Positions 9,037 through 17,575 of a stretch of DNA of 37,227 bases are shown here, piece after piece (the stretch's first letter is position 1; each line of letters opens with the position of its first letter). A program made the translations under genes and the position numbers. The notes below the pieces were generated by a model. It had not been told where the DNA came from. It saw only the letters and a program-made list of their open reading frames with translations, and made no database searches. Where the stretch lies: assembly GCF_936943645.1 (NCBI RefSeq), contig NZ_CAKZJO010000007.1, forward strand, positions 1 through 37,227. Direction: 5' to 3'. This stretch comes from an uncultured Bradyrhizobium sp. (lineage in GTDB: Bacteria; Pseudomonadota; Alphaproteobacteria; Rhizobiales; Xanthobacteraceae).

Positions 9037-9119
9037 CGTCATGCCCGGCCTTGTGCCGGGCATCCACGTTCTTCGCGTGGTTTAAGACGTGGATGGCCGG
9101 GACAAGCCCGGCCATGACG
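9037..9119. repeat. Palindromic repeat (CGTCATGCCCGG...CCGGCCATGACG)
   Basis: An 83-bp element with CGTCATGCCCGG at one end and CCGGCCATGACG at the other, and an inner inverted pair ATCCACGT / ACGTGGAT. A second copy is at 18665-18750. It sits between gcdH and the MBL hydrolase gene. Confidence 0.85.
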
Positions 9120-9160
9120 CAGTTGGAGAGTTCTCGTGTCTCACCCGGTCACCGCCAGGC

Positions 9161-10375
9161 TCAGAAGAACGCCTGAATGCCCGTGATGGCGCGGCCCAGG
9201 ATCAGGGCGTGGACGTCGTGGGTACCCTCGTAGGTGTTGACCGTCTCAAGGTTATGGACGTGGCGCATCACGTGGAATTCGGCCGAGATGCCGTTGCCGC
9301 CGTGCATGTCGCGGGCAACGCGGGCGATGTCGAGGGCCTTGCCGCAATTGTTGCGCTTCATGATCGAGATCATCTCGGGCGCGAACTTGCCCTCGTCCAT
9401 CAGGCGGCCGACGCGAAGCGAGCCCTGCAGGCCGAGCGCGATCTCGGTCTCCATGTCGGCGAGCTTCTTCTGCACCAGCTGGGTCGCCGCGAGCGGCTTG
9501 CCGAACTGCTTGCGGTCGAGCGTGTACTGGCGGGCGCGATGCATGCAGTCCTCGGCGGCGCCGATCGCACCCCAGGAGATGCCGTAGCGGGCACGGTTGA
9601 GGCAGCCGAACGGACCCTTGAGGCCGGAGACGTTGGGCAGCAGCGCGCTTTCGGGCACCACGACGCCATCCATCACGACCTCGCCGGTGATCGAGGCGCG
9701 CAGCGAGAGCTTGCTGCCGATCTTCGGCGCGGACAGGCCCTTCATGCCCTTCTCCAGCACGAAACCGCGGATCTCATTGTTGTGCTCGGCCGACTTGGCC
9801 CAGATCACGAACACGTCCGCGATCGGCGCGTTCGAGATCCACATCTTGCTGCCGGTCAGGCGATAGCCGTCGGAAACCTTCTCGGCGCGGGTCTTCATGC
9901 CGGCGGGATCGGAGCCGGCGTCGGGCTCGGTCAGGCCGAAGCAGCCGACCCACTCGCCGCTGGCGAGCTTGGGCAGGTACTTCTTGCGCTGGTTCTCGTC
10001 GCCATAGGCGTAGATCGGGTACATCACCAGCGAGGACTGCACCGAGTTCATCGAGCGATAGCCGGAATCGACCCGCTCGATCTCGCGCGCGACGAGGCCA
10101 TAAGCCACGTAGCTCGCATTGGCGCAGCCATATTCCTCGGGCAGCGTGATGCCGATCAGGCCGAGCTCGCCCATTTCGTTGAAGATCTCGCGGTCGGTCT
10201 TCTCTTCGAGATAGGCCTTGGTGACGCGCGGCAGCAGCTTGTCCTGGGCGTAGGCACGGGCGGTGTCGCGCACCATGCGCTCGTCTTCGGTCAGCTGCTC
10301 GTCGAGCAGGAACGGATCGTCCCACTGGAAGGAAGCCGCAGCCGGCTTGTCCTTGGTCTGAGGGCGCACGCTCAT
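9161..10375 (-). CDS. gcdH: Glutaryl-CoA dehydrogenase
   Basis: A 404-residue FAD enzyme that oxidises and decarboxylates glutaryl-CoA to crotonyl-CoA in lysine, tryptophan and benzoate-type catabolism. The C-terminal block [20 protein letters not shown] carries the catalytic base Glu383. R107 in [15 protein letters not shown] matches the arginine that binds the glutaryl carboxylate in characterised GCDHs. Both are diagnostic against ordinary acyl-CoA dehydrogenases. The acyl-CoA dehydrogenase domains (N-terminal helical, middle beta with [14 protein letters not shown]-terminal helical) are complete. The ATG at 10375 has AAAGGACG upstream. No ETF or transporter gene is adjacent. Confidence 0.93.
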   Translation of the reverse strand: MSVRPQTKDKPAAASFQWDDPFLLDEQLTEDERMVRDTARAYAQDKLLPRVTKAYLEEKTDREIFNEMGELGLIGITLPEEYGCANASYVAYGLVAREIERVDSGYRSMNSVQSSLVMYPIYAYGDENQRKKYLPKLASGEWVGCFGLTEPDAGSDPAGMKTRAEKVSDGYRLTGSKMWISNAPIADVFVIWAKSAEHNNEIRGFVLEKGMKGLSAPKIGSKLSLRASITGEVVMDGVVVPESALLPNVSGLKGPFGCLNRARYGISWGAIGAAEDCMHRARQYTLDRKQFGKPLAATQLVQKKLADMETEIALGLQGSLRVGRLMDEGKFAPEMISIMKRNNCGKALDIARVARDMHGGNGISAEFHVMRHVHNLETVNTYEGTHDVHALILGRAITGIQAFF

Positions 10376-10462
10376 GAAACGTCCTTTCGCGTCTGGTTCC
10401 GTCGAAAATTGCCCGACAAATTAAAGCGCCGCGGCAACAAGTGCAATTGCATCGTGGTTTCG

Positions 10463-10502
10463 GTCATTCCGGGACGATGCGAAGCGTCGAACCCGGAATG
10501 AC
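10463..10502. repeat. Short palindromic repeat (GTCATTCCGGG type)
   Basis: GTCATTCCGGG (10463-10473) and CCCGGAATGAC (10492-10502) are perfect 11-bp arms around GACGATGCGAAGCGTCGAA-like loop sequence, which itself holds GATGCG/CGTC. It lies in the gap between ribB and gcdH. Confidence 0.7.
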
Positions 10503-10510
10503 GCTGCGTG

Positions 10511-11587
10511 TCAGCTTTCGAGCTGCTCGTTGGCGACGATCTCGATGCCGAAGCCCGACAGGCCTTTGTAGTCGTGCACCGAGGAGGTGAGATGGCGGAT
10601 CGAGGTGACGCCGAGGTCGCGCAGGATCTGCGCGCCGACACCGACCTCGCGCCACTGGCGGTTGCGGTCGGCCTCGGTCTGCGTCTCGTCCGGCAGCGCC
10701 GCCACGGGGACACCGGCCGCGCCGTCGCGCAAGTACACCAGTACGCCACGGCCTGACTTCTTGAAGTGCTCGAGCACGGCGGCCATGCGCTTGTGGCCGG
10801 TGAAGATGTCCTTGACGATGTTCGGCTTGTGGAAGCGCGTCAGCACGTTCCTGCCGTCGCCGACGCCGTTATACACGAACGCGACGTGGGCGATGGAATC
10901 GAACGGCGAGCGGTAGGCATAGCCCTGCAGCGGTCCGATCGGGCTTTCGGTGACGAAGGTGGAGACCCGCTCGATCAGCTTCTCGCGCGCCTGGCGGTAG
11001 GCGATCATGTCCGCGATGGTGACGTGCTTCAGCTTGTGCCGGATCGCGAACTGCGCGACCTGCTCGCCCTTCATCACGCTGCCGTCGTCGTTCATCAGCT
11101 CGCTGATGACGCCGACCGGCGGCAGGCCGGAGAGCTTGCAGAGGTCGACGGCGGCTTCGGTATGGCCGGAGCGCAGGAGCACGCCGCCGTCCTTGGCGAT
11201 CAGCGGGAAGATGTGCCCGGGCCGGGCGAAATCATTGGCCCCGACATTCGGATTGGCCAGCGCGCGGCAGCAGGAGGCGCGCTCATCCGCCGAGATGCCG
11301 GTGCCACCGTCGGGCTTGTAGTCGATCGACACCGTGAAGGCGGTGGTGTGCGCGGAATCGTTATGGGCCACCATCGGATCAAGCCGCAGGCGGCGCGCGT
11401 CCTCGGTGGTCACCGGCGCGCAGACGATGCCGGAGGTGTGACGGATGATGAAGGCCATCTTCTCGGCGGTGCAGAGCGAGGCGGCGACGATCAGATCGCC
11501 CTCGCCCTCGCGGTCGTCGTCGTCGGTGACGACCACGAGTTCACCCCGGGCAAAGGCCTGCAAGACTTCCTGGACGCTATCGGGCAT
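10511..11587 (-). CDS. ribB: 3,4-dihydroxy-2-butanone-4-phosphate synthase with degenerate GCH II-like domain
   Basis: A 358-residue protein. Residues 1 to about 200 are a complete DHBP synthase, which converts ribulose 5-phosphate to the four-carbon riboflavin precursor. The acidic loop DDDDREGEGD (22-31), HTSGIVCAP, RPGHIFPL and SGHTEAAVDL are all present. Residues from about 210 align with GTP cyclohydrolase II (TRFHKPNIVKD...GRGVLVYLRDG), but there is no cysteine after Cys150, so the three zinc cysteines are gone and GCH II activity is not expected. Such proteins are known as RibBX in some proteobacteria. No FMN riboswitch was seen upstream. It may share a transcript with the upstream antiporter gene, about 170 bp away. 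Confidence 0.9.
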   Translation of the reverse strand: MPDSVQEVLQAFARGELVVVTDDDDREGEGDLIVAASLCTAEKMAFIIRHTSGIVCAPVTTEDARRLRLDPMVAHNDSAHTTAFTVSIDYKPDGGTGISADERASCCRALANPNVGANDFARPGHIFPLIAKDGGVLLRSGHTEAAVDLCKLSGLPPVGVISELMNDDGSVMKGEQVAQFAIRHKLKHVTIADMIAYRQAREKLIERVSTFVTESPIGPLQGYAYRSPFDSIAHVAFVYNGVGDGRNVLTRFHKPNIVKDIFTGHKRMAAVLEHFKKSGRGVLVYLRDGAAGVPVAALPDETQTEADRNRQWREVGVGAQILRDLGVTSIRHLTSSVHDYKGLSGFGIEIVANEQLES

Positions 11588-11756
11588 ATCCCCAATCTCT
11601 ATCGGTTATGGGCGGGAGGCTTAGCCGGACTTGGGCCGGGGCGCTAGTGTCCTGGACGCAACCGCATATTCCGGGCGGCGGGCCGTCGGAGCCAGCTTGC
11701 ACCGATATACCAGGCATATAGGCGCAGATCGCCGCGGAAGAAGGCGGCCGGCCTCC

Positions 11757-13487
11757 TCAGGGCAACACTTCGCGGCGCTCGCCGAGCCGCTGATCGATTT
11801 CGGCGCGCTTGTCGGCGAGAAGGCCGGCCTGGGCCGCCTCGATCACCGTGAACAGCTCGTGGGCATCGCTGAGCCGGGTCACGGTGACATAGCTGGCGCC
11901 GGCCTCGTAGAGCGCACCGACGTCGGCGAGGAGATCGGCGGTGGCGACGATCAGGGCGGTCGGATTGAGCGCGCGGACGTGGCGGACCAGCTTTTCGTTG
12001 GTGGCGCCCTTGAGCAGCGAATCCGGCACGCTGAGGATGATCATCTCGGACTTGCCGACACCGGCATGGAGCAGCGTGTCGACATTGCTGATGTCGCCAT
12101 AGATCACGTGCAGGCCGCGCGAAAGCAGGGTCTGGTACACATTGGGGTTGAAGTCGACCACCGTGATCTGCTCCAGCAGCACCGGCGTCTGCCGCTCGAT
12201 CTCGGCCAAGAGCGCGCTCGCCGCACGGAAAAAGCCCAGGATGACGATGCGGCGGGCCTCGCCATGGCCGCCCTCGTGCCCCTCCTCGCCGTGACCATTG
12301 CCGTGGTCGAGGTCGCGCAGGCCGATCCGCTTCAGGGGGCCGATCGCCCAGCGGGTGATCTCATCGCTGCGGCTCATCGCGAAGGTCGAGAGCACCGCGA
12401 GCACCACGAAGGCGAAGGAGGCGGCGTTCGCCGTCTGGGCTGCGATATGGTGATCGTTGACGCCGGTCTGGATCACCACCAGCGAGAATTCCGAGATCTG
12501 CGCGAGGTTCAGCGCCGGCAACAGGCTGGCGCGCAGGCCCTGCTTCATCAGATAGAGCGGCGTAAAGGTGGTGACGAGGCGGCTGACCACGGTGAAGGCC
12601 GCGATCATCAGCGCCAGCCCGATCACCGACAGGCCGGGGACGGGAATCGTCATGCCGAGCGCGACGAAGAACAGCGTGATGAAGAAGTCGCGGAGCGTCG
12701 TGACCTTGGCGGTGACGTCGAGCGCGTAGGGAAAGGTCGAGAGCGAGACGCCGGCGATCAGCGCACCCATCTCGCGCGACAGCGACAGCCGTTCGGCGGT
12801 TTCGGCCACGAGAAAGCACCAGGCCAGCGCGCCCAGCAGGATCAGCTCCGGGCGGCGGGCGATCTGGTGGAACAGGCGCGGCAGCACGTAGCGGCTGACC
12901 AGCAGCGCGGCGGCGACCAGCACCGCGACGCGGCCGATCGAGAGCAGGATGACGCTGGCCTGCAGATTGGCAAGGCTCGGCTGCACCGCCAGGAACAAGA
13001 TGGCGAAGATGTCCTGCAGCACCAAGACGCCGAGCGTGATGCGGCCCGGCAGCGTGTCCAGCTCGCGCTTCTCGTAGAGCACCTTGACGATGATGACGGT
13101 ACTCGACAGCGCGCAGGCAACGCAGAGATAGACCGCATCGAAATGCCCGCCGCCGAGCGACAGGCCGATGCCGACGAAGAACGCTACGCCGAGCAGGCAG
13201 CCGCCGAGCAGCTGGCCGCCCGCCGCGAACAGGATCACCTTTCCCGCCCGCACGATCTTCTTCAGGTCGATCTCGAGGCCAATCATGAACAGCATGAAGA
13301 TCAGGCCAAGCTCGGAGATGACGCCGATCGATTCCTGCGAATGGACCCAGCCGGCGCCGAATGGACCTATGCAAAAGCCGGCGATAAGATAGGCCAGGAT
13401 CAGCGGTTGCCGGGAGAAATGGGCGAGCAAGCCCAGCATCCAGGCAAACAGAATACAGAGAGTGATGTCGCGAATGAGCTCGTGCAT
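11757..13487 (-). CDS. CPA2 cation:proton antiporter with RCK-type domain (KefB/YbaL-like)
   Basis: A 576-residue membrane antiporter starting MHELIRDITL. The Na+/H+ exchanger domain covers about 1-380 with roughly a dozen helices, including GLIFMLFMIGLEID and LCVACALSSTVIIVKVL. A His/Gly/Glu-rich linker (about 393-410, DHGNGHGEEGHEGGHG) leads to a TrkA-N/RCK-like domain (about 412-535). The usual GxGxxG dinucleotide loop reads GFFRAAS, so canonical NAD(H) binding is doubtful. The likely role is K+ or Na+ efflux coupled to H+ entry. The first ATG of the frame (13538) would overlap the divergent neighbour region, so 13487 is preferred. It is divergent from the DUF3124 gene with 67 bp between. 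Confidence 0.88.
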   Translation of the reverse strand: MHELIRDITLCILFAWMLGLLAHFSRQPLILAYLIAGFCIGPFGAGWVHSQESIGVISELGLIFMLFMIGLEIDLKKIVRAGKVILFAAGGQLLGGCLLGVAFFVGIGLSLGGGHFDAVYLCVACALSSTVIIVKVLYEKRELDTLPGRITLGVLVLQDIFAILFLAVQPSLANLQASVILLSIGRVAVLVAAALLVSRYVLPRLFHQIARRPELILLGALAWCFLVAETAERLSLSREMGALIAGVSLSTFPYALDVTAKVTTLRDFFITLFFVALGMTIPVPGLSVIGLALMIAAFTVVSRLVTTFTPLYLMKQGLRASLLPALNLAQISEFSLVVIQTGVNDHHIAAQTANAASFAFVVLAVLSTFAMSRSDEITRWAIGPLKRIGLRDLDHGNGHGEEGHEGGHGEARRIVILGFFRAASALLAEIERQTPVLLEQITVVDFNPNVYQTLLSRGLHVIYGDISNVDTLLHAGVGKSEMIILSVPDSLLKGATNEKLVRHVRALNPTALIVATADLLADVGALYEAGASYVTVTRLSDAHELFTVIEAAQAGLLADKRAEIDQRLGERREVLP

Positions 13488-13554
13488 ACCAAATTGGTCC
13501 GTTTTGCCGCACCCTAGAGACGGGTTGCGGCGCGGCAAGCGAGCAATTCGTCAC

Positions 13555-14082
13555 ATGCAGAAAGGGCTGCTCGCAGCAATGCTGCTATGCCCCCTCGCCT
13601 TTGCCGTGCCCGCGGCCGCTCAATCCAAGGTCAATATTGAACAGAACTTTGCCGATTCCCTCACCACAATGCCAAAGGGGGAACTCCAGGTCTCCGGCGG
13701 GTTCTACGTGCCCGCTTACTCCAGCGTGGCCATGAGCCAGGGCAAGCTGCGCGTCGACTTCTCGGTGACCTTGAGTGTTCACAACGCCTCCGAAACCCAG
13801 CCGCTGGTGATCAAACGCATCGCCTATTTCGACACCGCAGGCAAGCAGGTCGAGTCCTACCTGAAAGGCCAGGTGGCGCTGAAGCCGCTGGCCACCGTCT
13901 CGATCTTCATTCCGACCGACGACGTGCGCGGCGGGACAGGGGCCAACTTCCTGGTCGACTGGGCCGCGACAGGCGAGATCGCCGAGCCCGTGGTCGAGGC
14001 CCTCATGGTTGGCGGCGTCGCCAATGCGCATTACGCTTTCATCAGCCAGGGCCGTCCGACCAGAACGGCCACAATGAAGTAA
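13555..14082 (+). CDS. DUF3124 secreted protein
   Basis: A 175-residue protein with a Sec signal peptide (MQKGLLAAMLLC...PAAAQS, cleavage near residue 22). The remainder matches the DUF3124 family in pattern: SGGFYVPAYSSV, a beta-rich LSVHNASETQPLVIKRIAYFD stretch, LKPLATVSIFIP and GTGANFLVDW. Function is unknown; the fold looks like a periplasmic beta-sandwich. The frame extends upstream to 13462, but that part is the antisense of the antiporter start. Two weak hairpins without T-runs follow (14085-14101 and 14127-14145). Confidence 0.8.
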   Translation: MQKGLLAAMLLCPLAFAVPAAAQSKVNIEQNFADSLTTMPKGELQVSGGFYVPAYSSVAMSQGKLRVDFSVTLSVHNASETQPLVIKRIAYFDTAGKQVESYLKGQVALKPLATVSIFIPTDDVRGGTGANFLVDWAATGEIAEPVVEALMVGGVANAHYAFISQGRPTRTATMK

Positions 14083-14176
14083 GGCCGTCCAGCCCGGACG
14101 GTCGGCAAGACACGAGAAACAAGGCTGGCCGGTGCAACGCCGGCCGCTCAACAAGAACAAAACGAGGAACGCTCCC

Positions 14177-15409
14177 ATGACGTCCAGCTTCGAATTCGCG
14201 CCCCTGTTTCCGGCAGGGCTGCCGGCCCCCTCTGCGCGCTGGACGGGCCTTGCCAAATACAGCTTCGTGGGCGGCAACAACGATTCCGAACAGGTGCCGC
14301 TCGACGAGCTGATTGAGGCGACCAACGCGGTGCTGCGGCGCGAGGGCCGCTCGCTCGCGACTTACGGGCTGGCGCATGGCCCGCAGGGCTACCTGCCCTT
14401 GCGCGAATTCCTGGTGACCAAACTCAAGCGCGACGCCGGCATCAGCTGCACCGTCGACGATCTCCTGATCGTCTCCGGCTCGCTCCAGGCGCTCGACCTG
14501 GTCAACGCCACGCTGCTGACGCGCGGCGACACCGTGATCTTCGAGCAGGACAGCTATCAGGGCTCGCTGACCCGCCTGGCGCGGCTCGGCGTCAACGTGG
14601 TGGGCGTCCCGCTCGACAAGGACGGCATGCGCATGGACGTGCTGGCGACGACGCTGGCCGACCTCAAGAGCCGCGGAATCCGTCCCAAATACATCTACAC
14701 CATCCCGACCGTGCAGAATCCGACCGGCAGCATCATGCCGGAGAGCCGCCGCGCCGAGCTGGTGCGGCTCGCGACCGAATACGGCGTGCCCATCTTCGAG
14801 GACGATTGCTATGCAGACCTCGTCTGGTCGGGGCAGCGGCCGCCGGCGATCTACGCCATGAGCCCGAGCGGCGGCGTGATCCATATCGGCTCGTTCTCCA
14901 AATCGATCGCGCCGGCCTTGCGCGTCGGCTTCATCGTGGCGCCCTGGGAGGTGATGTCGCGGATGCTGGCGCTGAAGACGGATGCGGGCTCCGGCGCGCT
15001 GGAGCAGATGGTGCTCGCAGCTTATTGCAAGCCGCATTTCGCAAGCCACGTGCCGGCGCTGACCAAGGCGCTGCGCACCAAGCTCGACACGCTGATGGAG
15101 GCGCTGAACGAGCAGTTCGGGACGGCGGCGGAATTCGAGGAGCCGAAGGGCGGCATCTTCCTCTGGGTCAAGTTGCCCGATCAGGTCGACACGCTGAAAC
15201 TGTATCAGGCCGCGCTCGCCGCGGGTGTCTCCATCAATCCTGGGCCGGAATGGTCGACCGACAAGAGCCATTCCGCCTCGCGCCTGCGGCTGTGCTTTGC
15301 GAGTCCGACGCATCAGCAAATCCGCGAGGGCGTCGCGGTGCTGGCCGAGGTCTGCCGCAAGGAGTTCGGCGTGCCCGCTCGCAGCGCCAATGTGGAGAAG
15401 CGGGCCTGA
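14177..15409 (+). CDS. PLP-dependent aminotransferase (class I/II, MocR/LysN-like fold)
   Basis: A 410-residue fold-type I aminotransferase. The PLP lysine is K242 in GSFSKSIAPALRVG. PTVQNPTGS and EDDCYADLVW provide the cofactor-ring and pyridine-N contacts. The N-terminus (SEQVPLDELIEATN...LATYGLAHGPQGYLPLREFL) resembles the catalytic half of MocR-type regulators and 2-aminoadipate aminotransferases, but there is no N-terminal HTH, so it is an enzyme only. The ATG at 14177 has GAGGAAC upstream. It converges on hpaD with a 10-bp gap. Substrate is not deduced. Confidence 0.88.
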   Translation: MTSSFEFAPLFPAGLPAPSARWTGLAKYSFVGGNNDSEQVPLDELIEATNAVLRREGRSLATYGLAHGPQGYLPLREFLVTKLKRDAGISCTVDDLLIVSGSLQALDLVNATLLTRGDTVIFEQDSYQGSLTRLARLGVNVVGVPLDKDGMRMDVLATTLADLKSRGIRPKYIYTIPTVQNPTGSIMPESRRAELVRLATEYGVPIFEDDCYADLVWSGQRPPAIYAMSPSGGVIHIGSFSKSIAPALRVGFIVAPWEVMSRMLALKTDAGSGALEQMVLAAYCKPHFASHVPALTKALRTKLDTLMEALNEQFGTAAEFEEPKGGIFLWVKLPDQVDTLKLYQAALAAGVSINPGPEWSTDKSHSASRLRLCFASPTHQQIREGVAVLAEVCRKEFGVPARSANVEKRA

Positions 15410-15419
15410 GGCCACGGCC

Positions 15420-16274
15420 TCACGCCTCGACGTGAAACTCCACGTTGACCTGTCCGCTTCCGGAAGACGGAAAGTAGTCGCAAAGCTGCTCGGCGGCGCC
15501 GCGATAGTCGTACCAGCCGAGCGCGGCGAACAGCATGATGGTGTCGGCCATGCCGCCTTCGCCGTTGCACTTGGTGGCGTAGTCCGGAAGCATGTCGAGG
15601 AATTCGCGGTAGCGGCGGCTCTGCCACAGCTCGAGCACGCGCAGATCGACCTGGCGGTTGAATTCGCTGGCGACCGACGTCCACGCCTCGGGGCCCAGCT
15701 TCTTGTTCGGCCAGAGCCGGTGCGAGAGCGAACCGCTGGCGAGGACCGCGACCCGCTCACCGGATTCCTCGATCGCGCGGCGGGTCGCTTCGCCGAGGAT
15801 CCGGCTCTCCTCGAACGAGGTGAACAGCGGCGAAGCAATCGAGACGACCTTCGCAAAACCGTCGGGGTTCATGTAGTGCATCGGCACGATGGTGCCGTAT
15901 TCGAGCCCGAGGCTCGTCACCTGATGCGCAATCACGTTCAGGCCCGCCTCGCCGGCCCTGCCAGCGATGGCCTCCGCCAGTTTCGTATCACCCGGCAGAT
16001 CGTAGCGCAGATCCTGGATCATCTGCGGCGCCTCGTGGCTCGTGAACGAGCCGCGATGCCGCGCATTGGCATTGATGTGGTAGCCGAAATTGGAGAGCCA
16101 GTGGGTGTCGAACACCACGAAGCAGGTGACACCGCGCTCTCTTGCCCGCCGGCCGAGCTCCCGCAAGGAGCTGACTGCCGGCTCGCGCGCATCGCGTAAC
16201 GGGCTGCCGGGTTGCTCCGACAGCATCAATGATGGAACGTGGGTGACCTTGGCGGCGAGGACGAGCTGCCCCAT
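15420..16274 (-). CDS. hpaD: 3,4-dihydroxyphenylacetate (homoprotocatechuate) 2,3-dioxygenase
   Basis: A 284-residue LigB-superfamily extradiol dioxygenase that cleaves homoprotocatechuate in the 4-hydroxyphenylacetate pathway. The sequence closely follows E. coli-type HpaD as I recall it: VTHVPSLMLSE, FDTHWLSNFGYHIN, SLGLEYGTIVPMHYMN, VAVLASGSLSHR and a FPSSGSGQVN ending. Probable Fe(II) ligands are H12, H58 and E239 (NGEGGMADT). The ATG at 16274 has GAGG 8 bases upstream; an upstream GTG at 16283 is possible. It lies 18 bp after an XRE-type regulator on the same strand, presumably one operon. Other hpa genes are not in the window, so the substrate could be another catechol. Confidence 0.9.
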   Translation of the reverse strand: MGQLVLAAKVTHVPSLMLSEQPGSPLRDAREPAVSSLRELGRRARERGVTCFVVFDTHWLSNFGYHINANARHRGSFTSHEAPQMIQDLRYDLPGDTKLAEAIAGRAGEAGLNVIAHQVTSLGLEYGTIVPMHYMNPDGFAKVVSIASPLFTSFEESRILGEATRRAIEESGERVAVLASGSLSHRLWPNKKLGPEAWTSVASEFNRQVDLRVLELWQSRRYREFLDMLPDYATKCNGEGGMADTIMLFAALGWYDYRGAAEQLCDYFPSSGSGQVNVEFHVEA

Positions 16275-16292
16275 GGCGGTCACCTCGGAATG

Positions 16293-16565
16293 TCAGGCCG
16301 CCTGGGGCTGGCTGCCATGGATCGCGGAGGCGAGCCGCAGCAGAAGCACGATCGAGACGTTGCCCTTGCCGGCCTCGATCTGGGCGATATAGCGCTCGGA
16401 AATCCCGGAACGGCGGGCCAGCTCGCGGCGCGACAGGTCACAGCGCATGCGCGAGGACCGCAGGCGATCACCCAGCTCGCTCAGAAACTCGGTCTCGGAA
16501 TACGGCGGCACGGCACAGCTCCCCGGCAGCACTTCGCCCGCAAAATCCATGACTTGATTCAGCAT
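16293..16565 (-). CDS. XRE-family HTH regulator, probable regulator of hpaD
   Basis: About 90 residues from the ATG at 16565 (an earlier start at 16625 is possible; neither has a strong ribosome-binding site). The HTH covers about 28-82: LGDRLRSSRMRCDLSRRELARRSGISERYIAQIEAGKGNVSI in pattern. This is very like the DNA-binding part of BzdR/BoxR regulators of aromatic degradation, which carry a shikimate-kinase-like effector domain after it. Here the protein stops just after the HTH (SAIHGSQPQAA) and hpaD begins 18 bp later. The effector domain is therefore absent. Confidence 0.82.
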   Translation of the reverse strand: MLNQVMDFAGEVLPGSCAVPPYSETEFLSELGDRLRSSRMRCDLSRRELARRSGISERYIAQIEAGKGNVSIVLLLRLASAIHGSQPQAA

Positions 16566-16736
16566 TGCTCTATCCAGGTTCGCCTTCGGGAAGCGCCATC
16601 CTACGCCGGAAAAGGCCGCCCTCATTGACGCGGATCAAATTCGCGAGCGATCGGGGGGCGGCCATGGACGGAAGCGGACGGGATGCTACACTTGGAAGTA
16701 TTCTTGGAATTCTTCGAGGCGGGGCTCCTTCAGGAC

Positions 16737-17189
16737 ATGACGCGTGGTTTGAGCCGCTGGATCGCGGCTGCGATGCTGTGGGCGGCGATGGCCCCCAGAG
16801 CAGGTGCCGAGACGCTGGCCGCGACGGTCGAGCAATGGGGCCTGCTCGGCTCATGGGCGGTCGACTGCGCTGCCCGACCCGACCGCGACAAGGGCGCGCT
16901 CCTGACCTACGAGATCCGGAAGGACGGCCGGGTGATGTACCGGCGTAACTTCGGCGACGCCAAGGACGAGAACGAAGTGGTGTCGGCCACGGTCAACGCC
17001 GAGGGCCTGCTCAATGTCATGGTGTACTTCCCCTCACTGCGCCAGGCGCGCGAGTTCGGGCTGCTGCTGGTGAAGGACGGCAGCCTGCGCGCGATCTACA
17101 ATCGCAGCGAGCGCGGCGAGTACACGATCAAGGACGGCAAGTACGTCGCGACGGGCGCACCGACGCCCGTACAACAGCGTTGCGATTAA
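16737..17189 (+). CDS. Secreted protein of unknown function
   Basis: A 150-residue protein with a Sec-type signal (MTRGLSRWIAAAML...APRAGAET). The mature part starts TLAATVEQWGLLGSWAVDCAARP and ends PVQQRC-D. The two cysteines are placed to form a single disulfide. The middle is beta-rich and mentions no motif I recognise. The start at 16737 is chosen because it opens the signal peptide; the frame runs back to 16683 with no better site. A periplasmic lipocalin-like fold is possible but unsupported. Confidence 0.7.
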   Translation: MTRGLSRWIAAAMLWAAMAPRAGAETLAATVEQWGLLGSWAVDCAARPDRDKGALLTYEIRKDGRVMYRRNFGDAKDENEVVSATVNAEGLLNVMVYFPSLRQAREFGLLLVKDGSLRAIYNRSERGEYTIKDGKYVATGAPTPVQQRCD

Positions 17190-17229
17190 CCACCTGAACA
17201 GCCGTTCAGAATTCTCCTGCAATTCCTCC

Positions 17230-17254
17230 GGAACGTTCCTGCGAATGCGCGGTT
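17230..17254 (+). promoter_or_regulatory. Candidate EcfG promoter GGAAC-N16-GGTT
   Basis: GGAAC at 17230-17234, a 16-bp spacer, then GGTT at 17251-17254. The predicted start of transcription lies near 17261, with the GGAGGAGG ribosome site of the next gene just after. An inverted repeat CGAATGC (17242-17248) / GCATTCG (17262-17268) flanks the -10 element. EcfG consensus in Rhizobiales is GGAAC-N16/17-CGTT, so one -10 base differs. Confidence 0.5.
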
Positions 17255-17284
17255 TAAATGTGCATTCGATTGGAGGAGGACATC

Positions 17285-17515
17285 ATGAAGAAGCTTGGTT
17301 TTGTGGTTGCGGCCCTGGGTGCGCTCGTGATCGCGGCGCCGACGCTGGCAAGCGCGGAGACGGTGGTGATCAAGCGCGGCGGCTATCACCATCATCATCA
17401 CGGCCCGTACGGCGCCCGCGCCGAATTCCGCGGGCATCGTGATTACGGCTGGCATCGCGGCCACCATCGCGACCGGGTCGTCGTGATCAAGCGCAGCCAT
17501 CGCCACTGGGACTAA
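17285..17515 (+). CDS. Small His-rich secreted protein
   Basis: A 76-residue protein. The signal peptide covers residues 1 to about 24 (MKKLGFVVAALGALVIAA...ASAET). The mature 50 residues carry a run HHHHHGPYG and repeated H-R/H-x-H pairs (GHRDYGWHRGHHRDR), ending RSHRHWD. The direct pair VVIKR recurs at both ends. GGAGGAGG precedes the ATG. High His density suggests binding of Ni, Zn or Cu in the periplasm, which is inference. A strong terminator follows and a candidate EcfG promoter precedes it, so it appears to be a monocistronic stress gene. Confidence 0.8.
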   Translation: MKKLGFVVAALGALVIAAPTLASAETVVIKRGGYHHHHHGPYGARAEFRGHRDYGWHRGHHRDRVVVIKRSHRHWD

Positions 17516-17535
17516 CTGAGAACGCATATGGGAAT

Positions 17536-17556
17536 GGCCCCTCACGGGGCCGTTTT
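17536..17556 (+). terminator. Rho-independent terminator after the His-rich gene
   Basis: GGCCCC-TCAC-GGGGCC stem-loop followed by GTTTTC. Confidence 0.85.
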
Positions 17557-17575
17557 CTTTGCGCATCGTCGGCCT

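Noticed and set aside
11588..11756. FMN riboswitch upstream of ribB
   Set aside because: None of the conserved RFN-element blocks were found in this leader on the minus strand.
14085..14145. Terminators after the DUF3124 gene
   Set aside because: Two hairpins (CCGTCC/GGACGG and GGCCGG/CCGGCC) exist but neither has a T-run, so termination is not supported.
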